A stretch of DNA of 64,000 nucleotides from Trichomonas vaginalis G3 (lineage: Eukaryota > Parabasalia > Trichomonadida > Trichomonadidae): assembly GCF_026262505.1 (NCBI RefSeq), contig NC_067204.1:20367300-20431299 (forward strand). Direction: 5' to 3'. A program made the translations under genes and the position numbers. The notes beneath the pieces are model-generated. The model was not told the origin of the DNA. It ran no database searches and saw nothing but the letters and a program-made list of their open reading frames with translations. Below, piece after piece: positions 38,716-48,824 of the stretch. Positions within the stretch are counted from its first letter, which is position 1, and each line of letters begins with the position of its first letter.

Positions 38716-38741
38716 ACGCAAAGCGGCGGGCATAGCCCATG
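38716..38741. repeat. GC-rich double-hairpin module between genes
   Basis: GCAAAGCGGC then GGGCATAGCCCATG, in an otherwise AT-rich spacer. It belongs to the same module family as 41,357-41,385 and 45,038-45,065. Confidence 0.6.
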
Positions 38742-38808
38742 AACAAAAATAATGAATTTCATTAGTTAGAAAAATAACGCTAATTTTTTTCTAAGAAAAA
38801 TTTTTATT

Positions 38809-39434
38809 TTGTATGTAAAGACAGTAATGACAAACATTGAGTTTGAAACAGTTAGAAAGATAGACAATGACACCAAAGTGGTTAGAATAGGTGATTTAAA
38901 CGTAAGATACTCAAAGAAATACAACAAATATTCTTTGTCAGACATTATATCTCCATCTGGAAAGAAAACAAACGACTGGGTTAGAAATGCTTCAACTCAG
39001 AAAATTTTGACAAGAAATCCTGAGCTTATGATATCAGTAGCATTTCATGGAACAAGAGCATATCTTATAGACAAAAGTCTTATACCAATAGTTTTGTTAT
39101 GGTTAGACCCAGTTGTTGGATATAACTTCATAACATATGGTTCATTCGACTCAGAACGTTGCAGTGAAGGCTTACTTTATATCGTTCAGAAACCGAAGGA
39201 CTTCAACACAAAAAGATATAAGATAGGAAGGACATATAATATAACTCAAAGATATGACAGTACAGTCAATAGAGTCAAGTTGTGTTTGTTAATGATATGA
39301 GAGCTCTGAAACAACTGCTTGAAGTTTTTGAGAAAATGTATGGTGCTCCCATGAAAGGTAAAGAAACGTTTGAAGTAGATGAGATAGATAAAGCTATAAA
39401 ATTATTTGACGAAGTTGCTGAAAAATACATGTAA
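38809..39434 (+). pseudogene. Maverick B KilA-N + GIY-YIG (T5orf172-like) gene, broken
   Basis: The first ~110 residues fit a KilA-N DNA-binding domain (VVRIGDLNVRYSKKYNKYSL; LIDKSLIPIVLLWLDPVVGY). A GIY-YIG-type segment follows (GLLYIVQ, then RYKIGRTYNITQRYD). The combination is frequent in large DNA viruses and phages. A close relative lies in C at 62,224-62,849, differing at only a modest number of positions although the rest of B and C has diverged far more. I use the ATG at 38,827 (MTNIEFETV), after TTTTATTTTGTATGTAA. The frame is interrupted. Confidence 0.7.
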
Positions 39435-39520
39435 AGCGTTTATTTTTGGTCTTTTGTGAAAGTCAGAAAAAAAGTTAGTTTTATTTTTTTTATTTTTTTA
39501 TTTTGTATGTAAGAACAGAA

Positions 39521-40341
39521 ATGTCAACATTAGAGAACACAACAACTGCTATCATCATGAAGCCATAAATGAAGAATACGAATACATACAATATAACAAA
39601 CAACTTCGCCTCATTCGTTCGGTCAAAGATGACATGTACCAAAATGCAAAGTATAATGAATGCTCTTCGTCTACAAAGCAATCATATCATTGGTTTGAAA
39701 ACAACAGACAAAAGAACTTTAGAAGAATTTCCTCATATGATTGCTTCCCTCGGAAAACCGAGAGAAGAGATTCCGTACGAAAATCGCAAGAATTTGGCTC
39801 CTGGTTTGAAAGGATATTATGTTCATAGACTTTTAGTAAATGCTAGCAATGTGGGCTTCACCTCGTTATGCTTGTTATATTTTCATGATGTTAGATGAAC
39901 TATATAAAGCAGAACGTGAGAGATGGAAAGAAACTTCAAGCAAAAGATGAAGTCATTGAATCCAAAGACAAAAGCATACAGAAAAGAATACCGCGTTCGG
40001 TACCAAAAGGAAAGAAAAAGAGTTATAAGTATATGATATATACTGAAGAGATGGAAAATGAAGAAGATAAAGATATGGTTATGTTGCATTTAGTGAGAAG
40101 AAACAACAAGAGCTTTTATGACTTAGCTAAGATATATAAATCTGATAGAAACTGGTTCTATCGTGAAAACTTACCGATTTCAATGACACCGAATGAGCAA
40201 ATAAAGGAAATTGTCAAAAATACTCTTCCTCAAACACACTATGATATTAAAGGTTGTACAATTCTTACCTTCAAAGAAGACTTACCATTACTGAAGGAAA
40301 AAATAACAGAATATTTCGATAACTTCAAAGAGGAAGAATAA
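39521..40341 (+). pseudogene. Maverick B unknown gene, broken
   Basis: The gene region starts after TTTTATTTTGTATGTAA, the same leader as the KilA-N genes. Its last ~150 residues are open: basic then structured, with GKKKSYKYMIYTEEMENEED, SFYDLAKIYKSDRNWFYREN and ILTFKEDLPLLKEKITEYFD. It could be another KilA-N or Bro-type regulator given the leader and neighbour, but no signature is clear. It is interrupted a few times. Confidence 0.4.
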
Positions 40342-40391
40342 AAAAAATCTAAGCTATATTTTTTATAAAATTTTATCTCATATGAAAGAAC

Positions 40392-40607
40392 ATGAATTTA
40401 GAATATTCGGAACTCATGACAGAAGAAGAGAACGAACAACATGTAAAAGATTATGCAAAATTTCTGAAGACATACAAAGCATTTAAACAATATCTAAATG
40501 CTTCTAAAGATTATGCAAAATTTCTGAAGGTATATAAAGCTTATGAAAAAGCGTATGAAAAGTTTATACATTGGGGAATTGTTGTAAAATATCGATATGA
40601 AGACTAA
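40392..40607 (+). CDS. Maverick B small helical repeat protein, 71 aa
   Basis: It contains an internal repeat: KDYAKFLKTYKAFKQY, then KDYAKFLKVYKAYEKA. The helices are amphipathic and charged. It converges with the acidic-tailed gene, with a 19-bp gap between their stops. The function is unknown. Confidence 0.5.
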   Translation: MNLEYSELMTEEENEQHVKDYAKFLKTYKAFKQYLNASKDYAKFLKVYKAYEKAYEKFIHWGIVVKYRYED

Positions 40608-40625
40608 CCAAAAATATATTTTTGC

Positions 40626-41099
40626 TTAAATGACGTCAGGGTCAATTTCTTCAACCATTTCACTTTCTTCGTCAATGTCAATAGAAGCTTCTTCAACCTT
40701 TGGTAAGAACTTCTGTATAACATCTTTGTTCGTTATTGTCTTCAGAGATGAAGGATAATATTTCACATTTGTTTCACCCTTCTTATATTCTTTCTGTTCG
40801 GAAAGATTTAAAGCAATACTGAAGAAGTCAACGTTAGAGTTCTTTATGACAGTATAATGAGTATCTTTGACATTCACGAAGAAACTCTTTTGTTTCAAAA
40901 CTACTGCTAACTCTTGTGAAGTATAACGTTTGCGGTCAATGACGATAGCTAATGGTCTGACATACTGACCAAACTTAGATTCTTTCACAAACTTCTTGTT
41001 AAAGATAACATTAACATTTGAAGCATTATTGAACTCATTCTTGATGGCAGTAGCGAGAGCAATGTATGAAAAGAACTTGCAATCTTGCATGTGTTTCAT
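40626..41099 (-). CDS. Maverick B acidic-tailed protein (candidate ssDNA-binding)
   Basis: This 157-residue protein is the B member of the family at 24,307-24,783 (A) and 60,488-60,871 (C). The shared core reads VNVIFNKKFVKESKFGQYVR then PLAIVIDRKRYTSQEL. The tail IDIDEESEMVEEIDPDVI is acidic with a hydrophobic end, the arrangement seen in single-strand DNA-binding proteins of bacteria and phages. It lies divergent from the two genes that lead into PolB. Confidence 0.6.
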   Translation of the reverse strand: MKHMQDCKFFSYIALATAIKNEFNNASNVNVIFNKKFVKESKFGQYVRPLAIVIDRKRYTSQELAVVLKQKSFFVNVKDTHYTVIKNSNVDFFSIALNLSEQKEYKKGETNVKYYPSSLKTITNKDVIQKFLPKVEEASIDIDEESEMVEEIDPDVI

Positions 41100-41189
41100 T
41101 AAAATAAAAATATTAAATTATTTAGAAAAATAACTTTAAAAAATCTAATCTAATTTTTTCAAAAAAAAAAATTTTATTTCCTACTAAAG

Positions 41190-41627
41190 ATGTATCGGAA
41201 GTTGTCTAAGTTAGAACACTCGGAAATAAAACAACTTCTTACAGAAGCTAATATAGATGTTGCAAAGCATTACGCAACAAACAAAAAAGCACTCGCTGAC
41301 ATCCTCAATGACTATAATGGTGCAATAAGTTATGATAGAATTCATGAGTTCATAAAGCCGCAACGCGGCGAGGACGAAGTCCATGCAAGAGCATTTCCTT
41401 TAAATGACGTTGCTATTGACTTATATCATAGACGTTCAGTACCTCATGAAGTAAGAAGAGAAATGTTTGACATAACAAATGCAAACGTTGGTGAAACAAG
41501 AAGAAGAGACGACACACTGAAACAACAGAGAAGAGAGATGTTTAAGAGCGCTATAGAACAAGTTCGCAAAGCTAACGATGTCCTTCGTTCCATTGACGAC
41601 AAACCAAAAAAGGTGAGAGATGGTTAA
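41190..41627 (+). CDS. Maverick B gene before PolB, 145 aa
   Basis: Related to the A gene at 8,226: SEIKQLLTEANIDVAKHYAT and LADILNDYNGAISYDRIHEF are shared in pattern. A GC module at 41,357-41,385 adds KPQRGEDEVHARA in frame, near the point where A has its acidic stretch. The C-terminal half is Arg-rich and helical (VPHEVRREMFDITNANVGE; QQRREMFKSAIEQVRKAN). Conservation before PolB in two elements suggests a replication partner such as a priming terminal protein; this is inference. Confidence 0.55.
   Translation: MYRKLSKLEHSEIKQLLTEANIDVAKHYATNKKALADILNDYNGAISYDRIHEFIKPQRGEDEVHARAFPLNDVAIDLYHRRSVPHEVRREMFDITNANVGETRRRDDTLKQQRREMFKSAIEQVRKANDVLRSIDDKPKKVRDG
41357..41385. repeat. GC-rich double-hairpin module inside a coding frame
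   Basis: GCCGCAACGCGGC forms hairpin one and GGACGAAGTCC hairpin two, ending in ATG. This is the clearest copy of the module found at about a dozen places in A and B. Confidence 0.7.
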
Positions 41628-41749
41628 AGAAAGATGAAGAGAATAGGAAGAGGAATGTTAAGACAGGCAATAGACTCATTGACTTTAACATCGAAGCTTT
41701 AGATGAACCAAACAGAGACTACTTACACAAACATTTCGGTAAGGTTTTC

Positions 41750-44700
41750 ATGAGACTCTTAGAGAAGATTAAAATAAACTCCCAACAAAGATGGATGGTA
41801 TGTTATAAACTTGGTGGAAAGTATGAATGTTCTACGTTAAACCTCAATAATATTGGAACATTACTACATCAGCTCTTGAAGGAGAACTTTATATCAGAGA
41901 TAGAAGCAAATGCTGCAGGTATTGTTGAAATGCACTATGACTTCTTCTTGACAAACATAAAGAATCTTACTGAAATAAAGATGTATGATTTAACAGAATA
42001 TGAAGGCTTAACGATGTCAGATGTAAAGAAAGGCAAACCAAAAAAGAGACCATATAGAGATGAAAGCACACTGACAAATGACCAGAAAGCCATTTTGGAA
42101 GCTCTTAAGCAAACAGGAAACCCAGCACTTATAGAAAGCTTTTGGAAAGATAATGGTGAAAAGAAGTTTTATAAGAAGAGAAGCGGTCAGTTCTGGAAGT
42201 ATCTTTGCACATTACCTATAAATCTTGAACGCTACCAAATCTTCAATGAACTGAACAAAAGAACTGCAACACTTATGACAGAAGATAACTGCTTCGTTTA
42301 TGCTTGCATTCAGGCTGGAGTAAATGAAGAAACTATTGACCATATGAGAGAAGTCATTCGTGTTAGAGACTTTCCTCAAAGTAAAGTACAAGAAATTTCT
42401 GACGCAACTGGTATAGCATTTAATGTTACCATTGGTTATTTCAATGACTCAAGACATAATGAAATAAAGAGATATATACCAAAAGAATGTGAAACTGTTA
42501 GAACTATTGACTTACTTCTTGTTGAAGACAACTACATGTTAAACGAAAGATTACCTATGACAACATATTTCGTCAGAAATTACAAAGAAATTCTCAAAGC
42601 TTGTGGTGGAATGAACATTGAGAAACTGATGAAGATTTATACAAAGAGAGAAGATAAATATGTAGTTCGCATGGATAGAACTACACCGCTATGGGATGTT
42701 ATGAAAACATTGTGGGAGTGCAAATATTTCGAACCTATTTCTTATGGAGAACTTTTCACATATACGACTGACTTATATAAACAGAACCTTGCACCATTTA
42801 AAGATTTGACATATGCTCCAAAGTATTGTGTACAACTGAAGAAGAAAGCAGAGTCAAAAGAAGTAAATAAAGCTAAATGTAAGTTCATTCCTGAGCACGT
42901 TTTCTTTGCTGACTTTGAATGTAGCACTGATGGAGTTCATAAAGCTTTTAACATATGTTACGACGGTGAAGATGGTTCAGTGAGTGAAAGCATATGGGGT
43001 CAAAACTGTGCAACAGAATTTTTGGAGCGACTTCCTGACAAGAGTTTAATATATTTCCATAACCTCAGCTATGATATAAACTTCATCTTAAGACACATGA
43101 CAGAAGTGAAAGGAACTCCCATCATTAAAGGTTCACGAACAATGCAAATAACTGGTTTATATAAAGGACGGGCAATTATTATAAAAGACTCTTACAGTGT
43201 TATAAATAAGAAGCTTAAACTATTTCCTGCTATGTTTAACTTACAAACAGGACCGAAAGAAGTATTTCCATATAACTACTACAGCAGTACTTTGTTAGCA
43301 AATGACAACAGAACTGGTGTCATTTCTGAAGCATGTAAGTTTATCCAGGATGCAGATACATTTATGAAAAACATAGATTCCATCAAAGGTTGCAGAATAG
43401 ATGAAAACCATTTCGATTTAGAAAAATATAGCTCATTTTATTGCAAACAAGATGTAAGAATTTTAAGAGAAGGTTTTGTTAAGTTCCGCAATGACATATT
43501 AAAAGAATTTGATTTAAACGTTTATGACTACGTTAGTATTTGTTCAATTGCTAACAAATTATTTGAGAACAGAGTGTACTTCCCGAATGGAAATTTATAT
43601 GACCTCTCAAATAAACCAAGAGAATTTATTTCACGCTGTATTCAAGGTGGAAGATGTATGCTGTCAGATAACATTAAACAAAAGAGTAAAGAGAAACTCA
43701 TTGCTGACTTCGACGCTGTTTCATTATATCCATCAGCTATAGCAAGACTTTATACTTTAGAAGGAATTCCAAAGGTTATGAAGGATGAGATGTTAAGTTC
43801 TGAATATTTGTTAAAGCATTTATTCGATGACGACCAAAAGGAACCCATTGGTGAAAAGTTTATGTCAGGCTTCTTTGTTCTCATTAAGATAACAGAGATT
43901 GGTATACCCAGACACTTTCCTTTAATAGTTTGCGACCCTGAACTAAATCCAGAACTTAACGTTCCCAGAAGTTCAAACACTTGCTGTCTCATGTATGTTG
44001 ACCATATAACATTACAAGACCTCATAAAATATCAAGGTGTCAAATGTGAAGTGTTGCAAGGATACTATTACGATGGAAACAGAGATATTAGAATAAGAGA
44101 TGAAGTAAAGAAGTTGTTTGAGTTAAGGTTAAAGTATAAGAAAGAAGGAAATCCTTTGCAAGAAAATATAAAGCTCATTCTGAACAGTATTTATGGCAAA
44201 ACTATTCTATCTCCTATTGAGTCAAAAATAACCATAGTAGATGACAAAGATGCTATAAGATATGCCATCAGAAACTACAACCATATAGTGAAGTTCGAAG
44301 GTTTGGATGGTTCAGATAAAACTATTTTCAAGCTAACGAAAAGCATTTGCAGACACTTTAACTTCTGTCCACTTGGTGTTAATATTCTGTCAATGTCGAA
44401 GAGAATAATGTGTGAAGTATTCTGTACTGCAGAAGATATGGGACTTCAAATATTTTACCAGGACTGTGATAGCATGCATATTTTCAATGAAGACATCCCA
44501 CTGTTAGCTCAGGAATTTCAGAAGAGATACGGTAGAGAACTTATTGGTAAAACATTAGGTCAGTTCCATTCTGACTTCGCAGAAATAACACCTGGAAAAC
44601 AAAGTTTAGCATACAAGTCAATATTTTGTGGAAAGAAGACTTACATAGACTTACTCACGAATGATTTAAATGAAGTTGCATTCCATGCACGTTGTAAAGG

Positions 44701-44968
44701 TGTAAAACAAGACGTTCTTGCTTTAACAGCTAATGAAATGTTTCCTGAAGCTATACAATGCTATTACAATGAAGATAAGAACATTCACATACCTGTTGGA
44801 ACATATGACAAAGACTCTGAGTTCAGTTTAATGAAACTTTACAAAGCACTTCATGATGGTCAAGAGATTGGATTTGACTTATGTAAGTCTTCTAGTCCTT
44901 GCTTTGCTGAAAAGTTTAACTTTTCTATTCAGACTAAGACTTCATTCATAAGAAAGCTTAAGTTCTGA
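41750..44968 (+). CDS. Maverick B protein-primed family B DNA polymerase
   Basis: This is a 1072-residue open polymerase. Exonuclease motifs: FFADFECSTDG (Asp at ~388), LIYFHNLSYDINFILRHM and YCKQDVRILREGF. Polymerase motifs: DFDAVSLYPSAIARLY (motif A, ~655), LNSIYGKTI (motif B, ~811) and FYQDCDSMHI (motif C, ~905, with Cys where many enzymes have Thr). The insert between palm parts and the SLYPS form fit the protein-primed DNA_pol_B_2 group. The N-terminal ~350 residues likely hold regulatory or priming functions. It is very distant from PolB of A and lacks the HNH insert. The true start may lie a little upstream, as the leader there still looks coding. Confidence 0.92.
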   Translation: MRLLEKIKINSQQRWMVCYKLGGKYECSTLNLNNIGTLLHQLLKENFISEIEANAAGIVEMHYDFFLTNIKNLTEIKMYDLTEYEGLTMSDVKKGKPKKRPYRDESTLTNDQKAILEALKQTGNPALIESFWKDNGEKKFYKKRSGQFWKYLCTLPINLERYQIFNELNKRTATLMTEDNCFVYACIQAGVNEETIDHMREVIRVRDFPQSKVQEISDATGIAFNVTIGYFNDSRHNEIKRYIPKECETVRTIDLLLVEDNYMLNERLPMTTYFVRNYKEILKACGGMNIEKLMKIYTKREDKYVVRMDRTTPLWDVMKTLWECKYFEPISYGELFTYTTDLYKQNLAPFKDLTYAPKYCVQLKKKAESKEVNKAKCKFIPEHVFFADFECSTDGVHKAFNICYDGEDGSVSESIWGQNCATEFLERLPDKSLIYFHNLSYDINFILRHMTEVKGTPIIKGSRTMQITGLYKGRAIIIKDSYSVINKKLKLFPAMFNLQTGPKEVFPYNYYSSTLLANDNRTGVISEACKFIQDADTFMKNIDSIKGCRIDENHFDLEKYSSFYCKQDVRILREGFVKFRNDILKEFDLNVYDYVSICSIANKLFENRVYFPNGNLYDLSNKPREFISRCIQGGRCMLSDNIKQKSKEKLIADFDAVSLYPSAIARLYTLEGIPKVMKDEMLSSEYLLKHLFDDDQKEPIGEKFMSGFFVLIKITEIGIPRHFPLIVCDPELNPELNVPRSSNTCCLMYVDHITLQDLIKYQGVKCEVLQGYYYDGNRDIRIRDEVKKLFELRLKYKKEGNPLQENIKLILNSIYGKTILSPIESKITIVDDKDAIRYAIRNYNHIVKFEGLDGSDKTIFKLTKSICRHFNFCPLGVNILSMSKRIMCEVFCTAEDMGLQIFYQDCDSMHIFNEDIPLLAQEFQKRYGRELIGKTLGQFHSDFAEITPGKQSLAYKSIFCGKKTYIDLLTNDLNEVAFHARCKGVKQDVLALTANEMFPEAIQCYYNEDKNIHIPVGTYDKDSEFSLMKLYKALHDGQEIGFDLCKSSSPCFAEKFNFSIQTKTSFIRKLKF

Positions 44969-45037
44969 GGTCATGAATGAGAAAAATAATGAGGTCATTT
45001 ATTTTTGTCAGCAATGAGGTCATTCGGGATAAAAATA

Positions 45038-45065
45038 AGCCGCTAGCGGCAAGGCGAAGCCCATG
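45038..45065. repeat. GC-rich double-hairpin module after PolB
   Basis: AGCCGCTAGCGGC then AAGGCGAAGCCCATG, in the spacer between PolB and the minus-strand gene. Same family as 41,357. Confidence 0.6.
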
Positions 45066-45072
45066 TGGTCAT

Positions 45073-45929
45073 TTACAATACTGCGATGGTAGAGTTTAAG
45101 AGTTGTGCTTCAATGTAGAGACAGTCCTTATGGTCTGGAGGTAAGAACACTGGGCAGTTATGGTCATGAGTGGAGAACATGTCTATCCAAAACTCACGAT
45201 TGAAGCCAGTTAATTTATAGTATTTAGGGTTAGGAAGTGGTGAAGTTCTTGTATGACCAATGAACTCATTTTCAACTCCCTTACTTAAGTTTGAATATAA
45301 TATAGCTTGCTTTCTATCCCAAATGCCAGGTGTTACAATCTTTGAAAATTCATTTTTCCTCGGAAGCATTGCATCATAATTGAAAACATTCTTGAAGTCT
45401 TCATTGGGTTCAGAGATTTGAAACCTTATACGTAATGGATTTTCTTTTCTTTAGCGACTTCATTGAATGGTGAGAATACAACAAATTGACAGTCATGAGT
45501 TCCATCTTCATTTTCATTAAATTCATAATGAAAGTCTATAAGTTGTGGCTGACTACCTTCTTCTTTCAGTTGTGCAAGAAACTCACGTAAAGGCTGTAAA
45601 GTTTGTACTTCAATGTTGAACTTTTTCTCGAACATCTCATTAAATGAAATCATACATTGTTGCAATGTTGTATCGTCTTTAAAGTATTTGTATATGTGAA
45701 TGTTTTGGGCGCTTAAAGACTGTTCGTCATTTTCTATCTCGACTTGAAGTATAAAGTCAACCTTTCTGAAAGCACGTGTTATATACATATTTGTTATGCC
45801 AATGTACTTCTCTTCATTTATGTTCACAATCCAGTCTGTTGGAAACTTAAACGTTACTCTGTTCCCCTTTATTTTGACGTCAGGGTTTTCACTACTGAAC
45901 GCAACAGATAAAGGTATTTGTCTATACAT
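45073..45929 (-). pseudogene. Maverick B structural protein candidate (broken)
   Basis: The first part (MYRQIPLSVAFSSENPDVKI; YIGITNMYITRAFRKVDFI) is beta-rich and open for 167 residues. The later part has YKLTGFNREFWIDMFSTHDH and the end DCLYIEAQLLNSTIAVL, reminiscent of GNCLYIESKIANVTG in the penton-like gene. This hints that it is a second member of the same fold group. It belongs to the capsid-side gene cluster. The frame is interrupted about once. Confidence 0.45.
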
Positions 45930-45953
45930 TTAGTTCCGATAAAAATAACACAT

Positions 45954-46214
45954 TTACTCTTTCTTTGCTTCAGCTTCTTTAGCTTTTGCTTCAGCTTCTT
46001 CTCTAGCTTTCTTCGCCAGCAAACGTGGGTTCTTTTGTCTTCCAGCAGCTAATGCAGCAAGTTGTTTTTCACTAAGTTTTCTCTTTGGTCTCTCTGGCTT
46101 TTGTTCTTGTTTTTGTTCCTTCAGCTCGGATAAAATTTGCTCACGAATTTCTTTCTTCAATGCTTCAACATCTATGACCCCTTGGGTCTTGTCCGTAGGG
46201 CTTGTCTGAGTCAT
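45954..46214 (-). CDS. Maverick B small charged protein, 86 aa
   Basis: I use MTQTSPTDKTQGVIDVE as start; an upstream in-frame codon precedes it by seven residues. The protein is helical and highly charged (ILSELKEQKQEQKPERPKRK), with LSEKQLAALAAGRQKN and an Ala/Glu/Lys tail (REEAEAKAKEAEAKKE). The (K/R)LSxxQLAALAxGR motif recurs in small basic proteins of large DNA viruses, often taken as DNA-binding. A GC module at 46,174-46,208 lies in its first codons. Confidence 0.5.
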   Translation of the reverse strand: MTQTSPTDKTQGVIDVEALKKEIREQILSELKEQKQEQKPERPKRKLSEKQLAALAAGRQKNPRLLAKKAREEAEAKAKEAEAKKE

Positions 46215-46259
46215 TTGACTGCAGATAAAAAACAAAATTAAAACTTTAACCGATGTAAA

Positions 46260-46685
46260 ATGAGCTTGTCAAAATCAGAGCGAGAGTCTATTATATTAAA
46301 TGACGCCAGAGGAATACAACATCCTTTCTATTACGTAAGTCAGAGTAAAGATGGTAAAATATATGTAAGAAAAAGAAAGGTTCCATTAGCGAATACAGAG
46401 AGCGACAACATTAAGGTGCATGGCAAGGGTGAAGTCCATATAAAACCTTCTATTCAAACTGAAAAGTCAATAGAACCAGAAGAAAAGAAGCCAGATGTTC
46501 TTTCAATAACGAACCAAGAGCTTATTGCAAAGTTCGTGAATTTCATTGAAAAGCAAACCGAGTCAAAGAACCCTGACCCACCAGTGAAAGAAGTTGAGAC
46601 AAAAGAGAATGTACAGTTCATTGAAAATGTCAAGAAACAACTTCCACCACGAATGCCAAGAAGAAGAGTGAGAATAATGAAGTAA
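46260..46685 (+). CDS. Maverick B small protein with FYYVxxxKDG motif, 141 aa
   Basis: The N-terminal domain HPFYYVSQSKDGKIYVRKRK matches GFYIHTMKDGRVQFRKIK of the gene at 48,825, so the two are paralogues flanking the capsid gene. The remainder is disordered and charged, ending in basic PRMPRRRVRIMK. A worn GC module at 46,415-46,439 gives VHGKGEVH in frame. The function is unknown; a minor virion protein is likely by location. Confidence 0.5.
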   Translation: MSLSKSERESIILNDARGIQHPFYYVSQSKDGKIYVRKRKVPLANTESDNIKVHGKGEVHIKPSIQTEKSIEPEEKKPDVLSITNQELIAKFVNFIEKQTESKNPDPPVKEVETKENVQFIENVKKQLPPRMPRRRVRIMK

Positions 46686-46712
46686 ATAGATATTTTTATC
46701 TGAAGTAAATAC

Positions 46713-48287
46713 ATGCAGAACGAACAGCTAAACGAATTTACTCCAGCAGAGCATATTCATCAGATTCGCTCATATTTCGATATCATAGACAATGCAGTTC
46801 AAATTGGTGACACTAATAGAAAATATTCTGACGCAAAGATTCCATCACAACTTGGAACTGCTAAAGATAACACATGGGTAACATTCAATCTCTCACCTCC
46901 TGGTGAAAATATGTTGGACCTTTACAATACATTCATTACGTATAAAATGGAAGGTCAATTTATTGTAGATAAAGAAATTGGTTCAGGTTCCAATAAAACA
47001 AACCCACCAGGATTTTGGATTGGTTTCGATGACGATTTCTATGCAGTTGCTGGATATCAAATCCTTGCAAATGGTCGTATCGTATATTCTCAAGACAACG
47101 CAAGAGAAGAAGCATATATAACTTCAAACTCACAAACTACCGAACAAATAAAGAAAGTAGATGTTTTCTCAAAGACTCGACATGAAGATGTATGGAGTCA
47201 TTCGGGAACATGCAGAACAGGACAAATTGTTAGTGGTCCAATTACAGCAGGAAAGTCATTTGATTTTAAGCTTCGTTTAAGAATTCCTGTTAGAAGATTC
47301 CTTCCATTAGAAGCTATTCGATTTATTCCAGCTTTTGCAGGAAACATTCAGCTTAAAGTAAAGTTCAGTAGCGACGCATTACAATGCACATCTATATCTG
47401 TAAATGATATCATTGCTTTCAATCCAACTCTTAAAGTTGCATTTGCTTCAGATTCAAATCCACCGACAAATAAATTTGTTCCATGGAATGAACCATTCAC
47501 TATGATAACGAAGGCAATAGAAGCTAGTGGAACAGTTACTATTACAACTGTAACCCAGCAACTATTTCGAACAAAGATGGATTTTAATGAATGTTTCATT
47601 CATCCAAAGTCATTCTCTTTAGACCCTAACATTTATACAGAACTTGTAGAACATTATACAAACGAGGCTTTATGTTTTCCTGTTAAAGTTATGGATTGGA
47701 TTCCTATGGACGGTTCATTCTCAAAGAATACAGATAGTTCAAGTGCAACATTTACAGCAGCTTATACGCCTATTAATGTTAAAAGTATTTGGGCACTATT
47801 TAGAAAGAAAGACAACTATTATGTTAATTTTGAGAACCCTAAGTTTAAATATCTTCAGCTTTCCATGGGAGCTTATGGAAATATGCCTGCAGAACCCGAA
47901 AAATCATATGGACCTGTATTTTATGAAATGGTTGCGAACGCTTGCAATACAAACAATGATATGATAGGATTTAATGAAGATGTTATGAGGTCATTGGTGG
48001 ATGATGGTAGTGTGGAACATAAATGGGATAGCTATGACAACACACATTTCTTATGTGGTTTTCCAACAGAAGTGGACTTTTGCTTCCAGCAAGGTCAAAC
48101 ATCTACTGCTCCAATAACATACAAATTGTCTGTTAAAGGACCTATTGAACTAGCAACTGAAAACATACCAAAGCCACTTATTGGATTTATGAGGGATTGT
48201 TGCTTTGCCATTCAGGTGCGTGCTAATGGAATCCCAATAATAAGATTGGATGACTATAACTTAGCTGCGGACGACAGTGAGGAATAA
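46713..48287 (+). CDS. Maverick B major capsid protein (double jelly-roll)
   Basis: This 524-residue open frame matches the Polinton major capsid in length and landmarks: TWVTFNLSPPGENMLDLYNT near the start, KSFDFKLRLRIPVRRFLPLE then IRFIPAFAGNIQLKVKFS in the first barrel, and beta-rich second-barrel sequence to the end (VRANGIPIIRLDDYNLA). The C capsid has the parallel VKLKLRVPLSSFLIFRFL then LPNWAGKISIELT, confirming homology. It would form trimeric capsomers. It lies between two paralogous small genes and ends before a membrane-anchored Pro-rich protein. Confidence 0.8.
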   Translation: MQNEQLNEFTPAEHIHQIRSYFDIIDNAVQIGDTNRKYSDAKIPSQLGTAKDNTWVTFNLSPPGENMLDLYNTFITYKMEGQFIVDKEIGSGSNKTNPPGFWIGFDDDFYAVAGYQILANGRIVYSQDNAREEAYITSNSQTTEQIKKVDVFSKTRHEDVWSHSGTCRTGQIVSGPITAGKSFDFKLRLRIPVRRFLPLEAIRFIPAFAGNIQLKVKFSSDALQCTSISVNDIIAFNPTLKVAFASDSNPPTNKFVPWNEPFTMITKAIEASGTVTITTVTQQLFRTKMDFNECFIHPKSFSLDPNIYTELVEHYTNEALCFPVKVMDWIPMDGSFSKNTDSSSATFTAAYTPINVKSIWALFRKKDNYYVNFENPKFKYLQLSMGAYGNMPAEPEKSYGPVFYEMVANACNTNNDMIGFNEDVMRSLVDDGSVEHKWDSYDNTHFLCGFPTEVDFCFQQGQTSTAPITYKLSVKGPIELATENIPKPLIGFMRDCCFAIQVRANGIPIIRLDDYNLAADDSEE

Positions 48288-48316
48288 AGGATGAACGTTT
48301 ATTTTAAAGCTTATAA

Positions 48317-48775
48317 ATGAGTTCTTCATCAAGCTCTCGTGAACCTTCACCATCTCTGAAACAAACTTTACAAAACGATTATGGAGCACCTATTGAATAT
48401 TTCTTACGAGCTGCACAATGGCAAAGAGCAGTCTCACCAAGGTTAGGTGTTCCACCAGCTCCTGTCAAAAATAGCATTTGGTCAAGTCCTTATATAAGAT
48501 ATGGTCTCCCACTAGGTTTGCTAGCTACAGCAGGAGCAGTTATGATGTTGAAAAGAAATAAAGCAATTGTTGTAAATAATACTGAAGTAGCTGAAGTTAA
48601 ACAAACTCCGACACCTTCGCCAAAACCAACGCCTTCACAAGCAAAACCTTCAATGACTCCTGAACCTATGGAAGTACAAACTCCTGTTCAAAAGTCAACT
48701 CCTAAACCGACTCGAACATTTAAACCAGAACCTACTCCTCAAATAAATCGTAAAACTCCTGCGTTTCCTTACTGA
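48317..48775 (+). CDS. Maverick B membrane-anchored Pro-rich protein, 152 aa
   Basis: A Ser-rich start (MSSSSSSREPSPSLKQTL) leads to one likely membrane helix, YGLPLGLLATAGAVMML (residues ~74-90), then a long Pro/Thr/Lys tail with repeated PTPSPKPTPS-type units. A single-span virion or entry protein is plausible. It follows the capsid gene by 29 bp on the same strand. Confidence 0.55.
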   Translation: MSSSSSSREPSPSLKQTLQNDYGAPIEYFLRAAQWQRAVSPRLGVPPAPVKNSIWSSPYIRYGLPLGLLATAGAVMMLKRNKAIVVNNTEVAEVKQTPTPSPKPTPSQAKPSMTPEPMEVQTPVQKSTPKPTRTFKPEPTPQINRKTPAFPY

Positions 48776-48824
48776 AAAAAATAACGTTAGTTTTATTTTA
48801 TTTGAACATTTTATTTAGAGTAAA

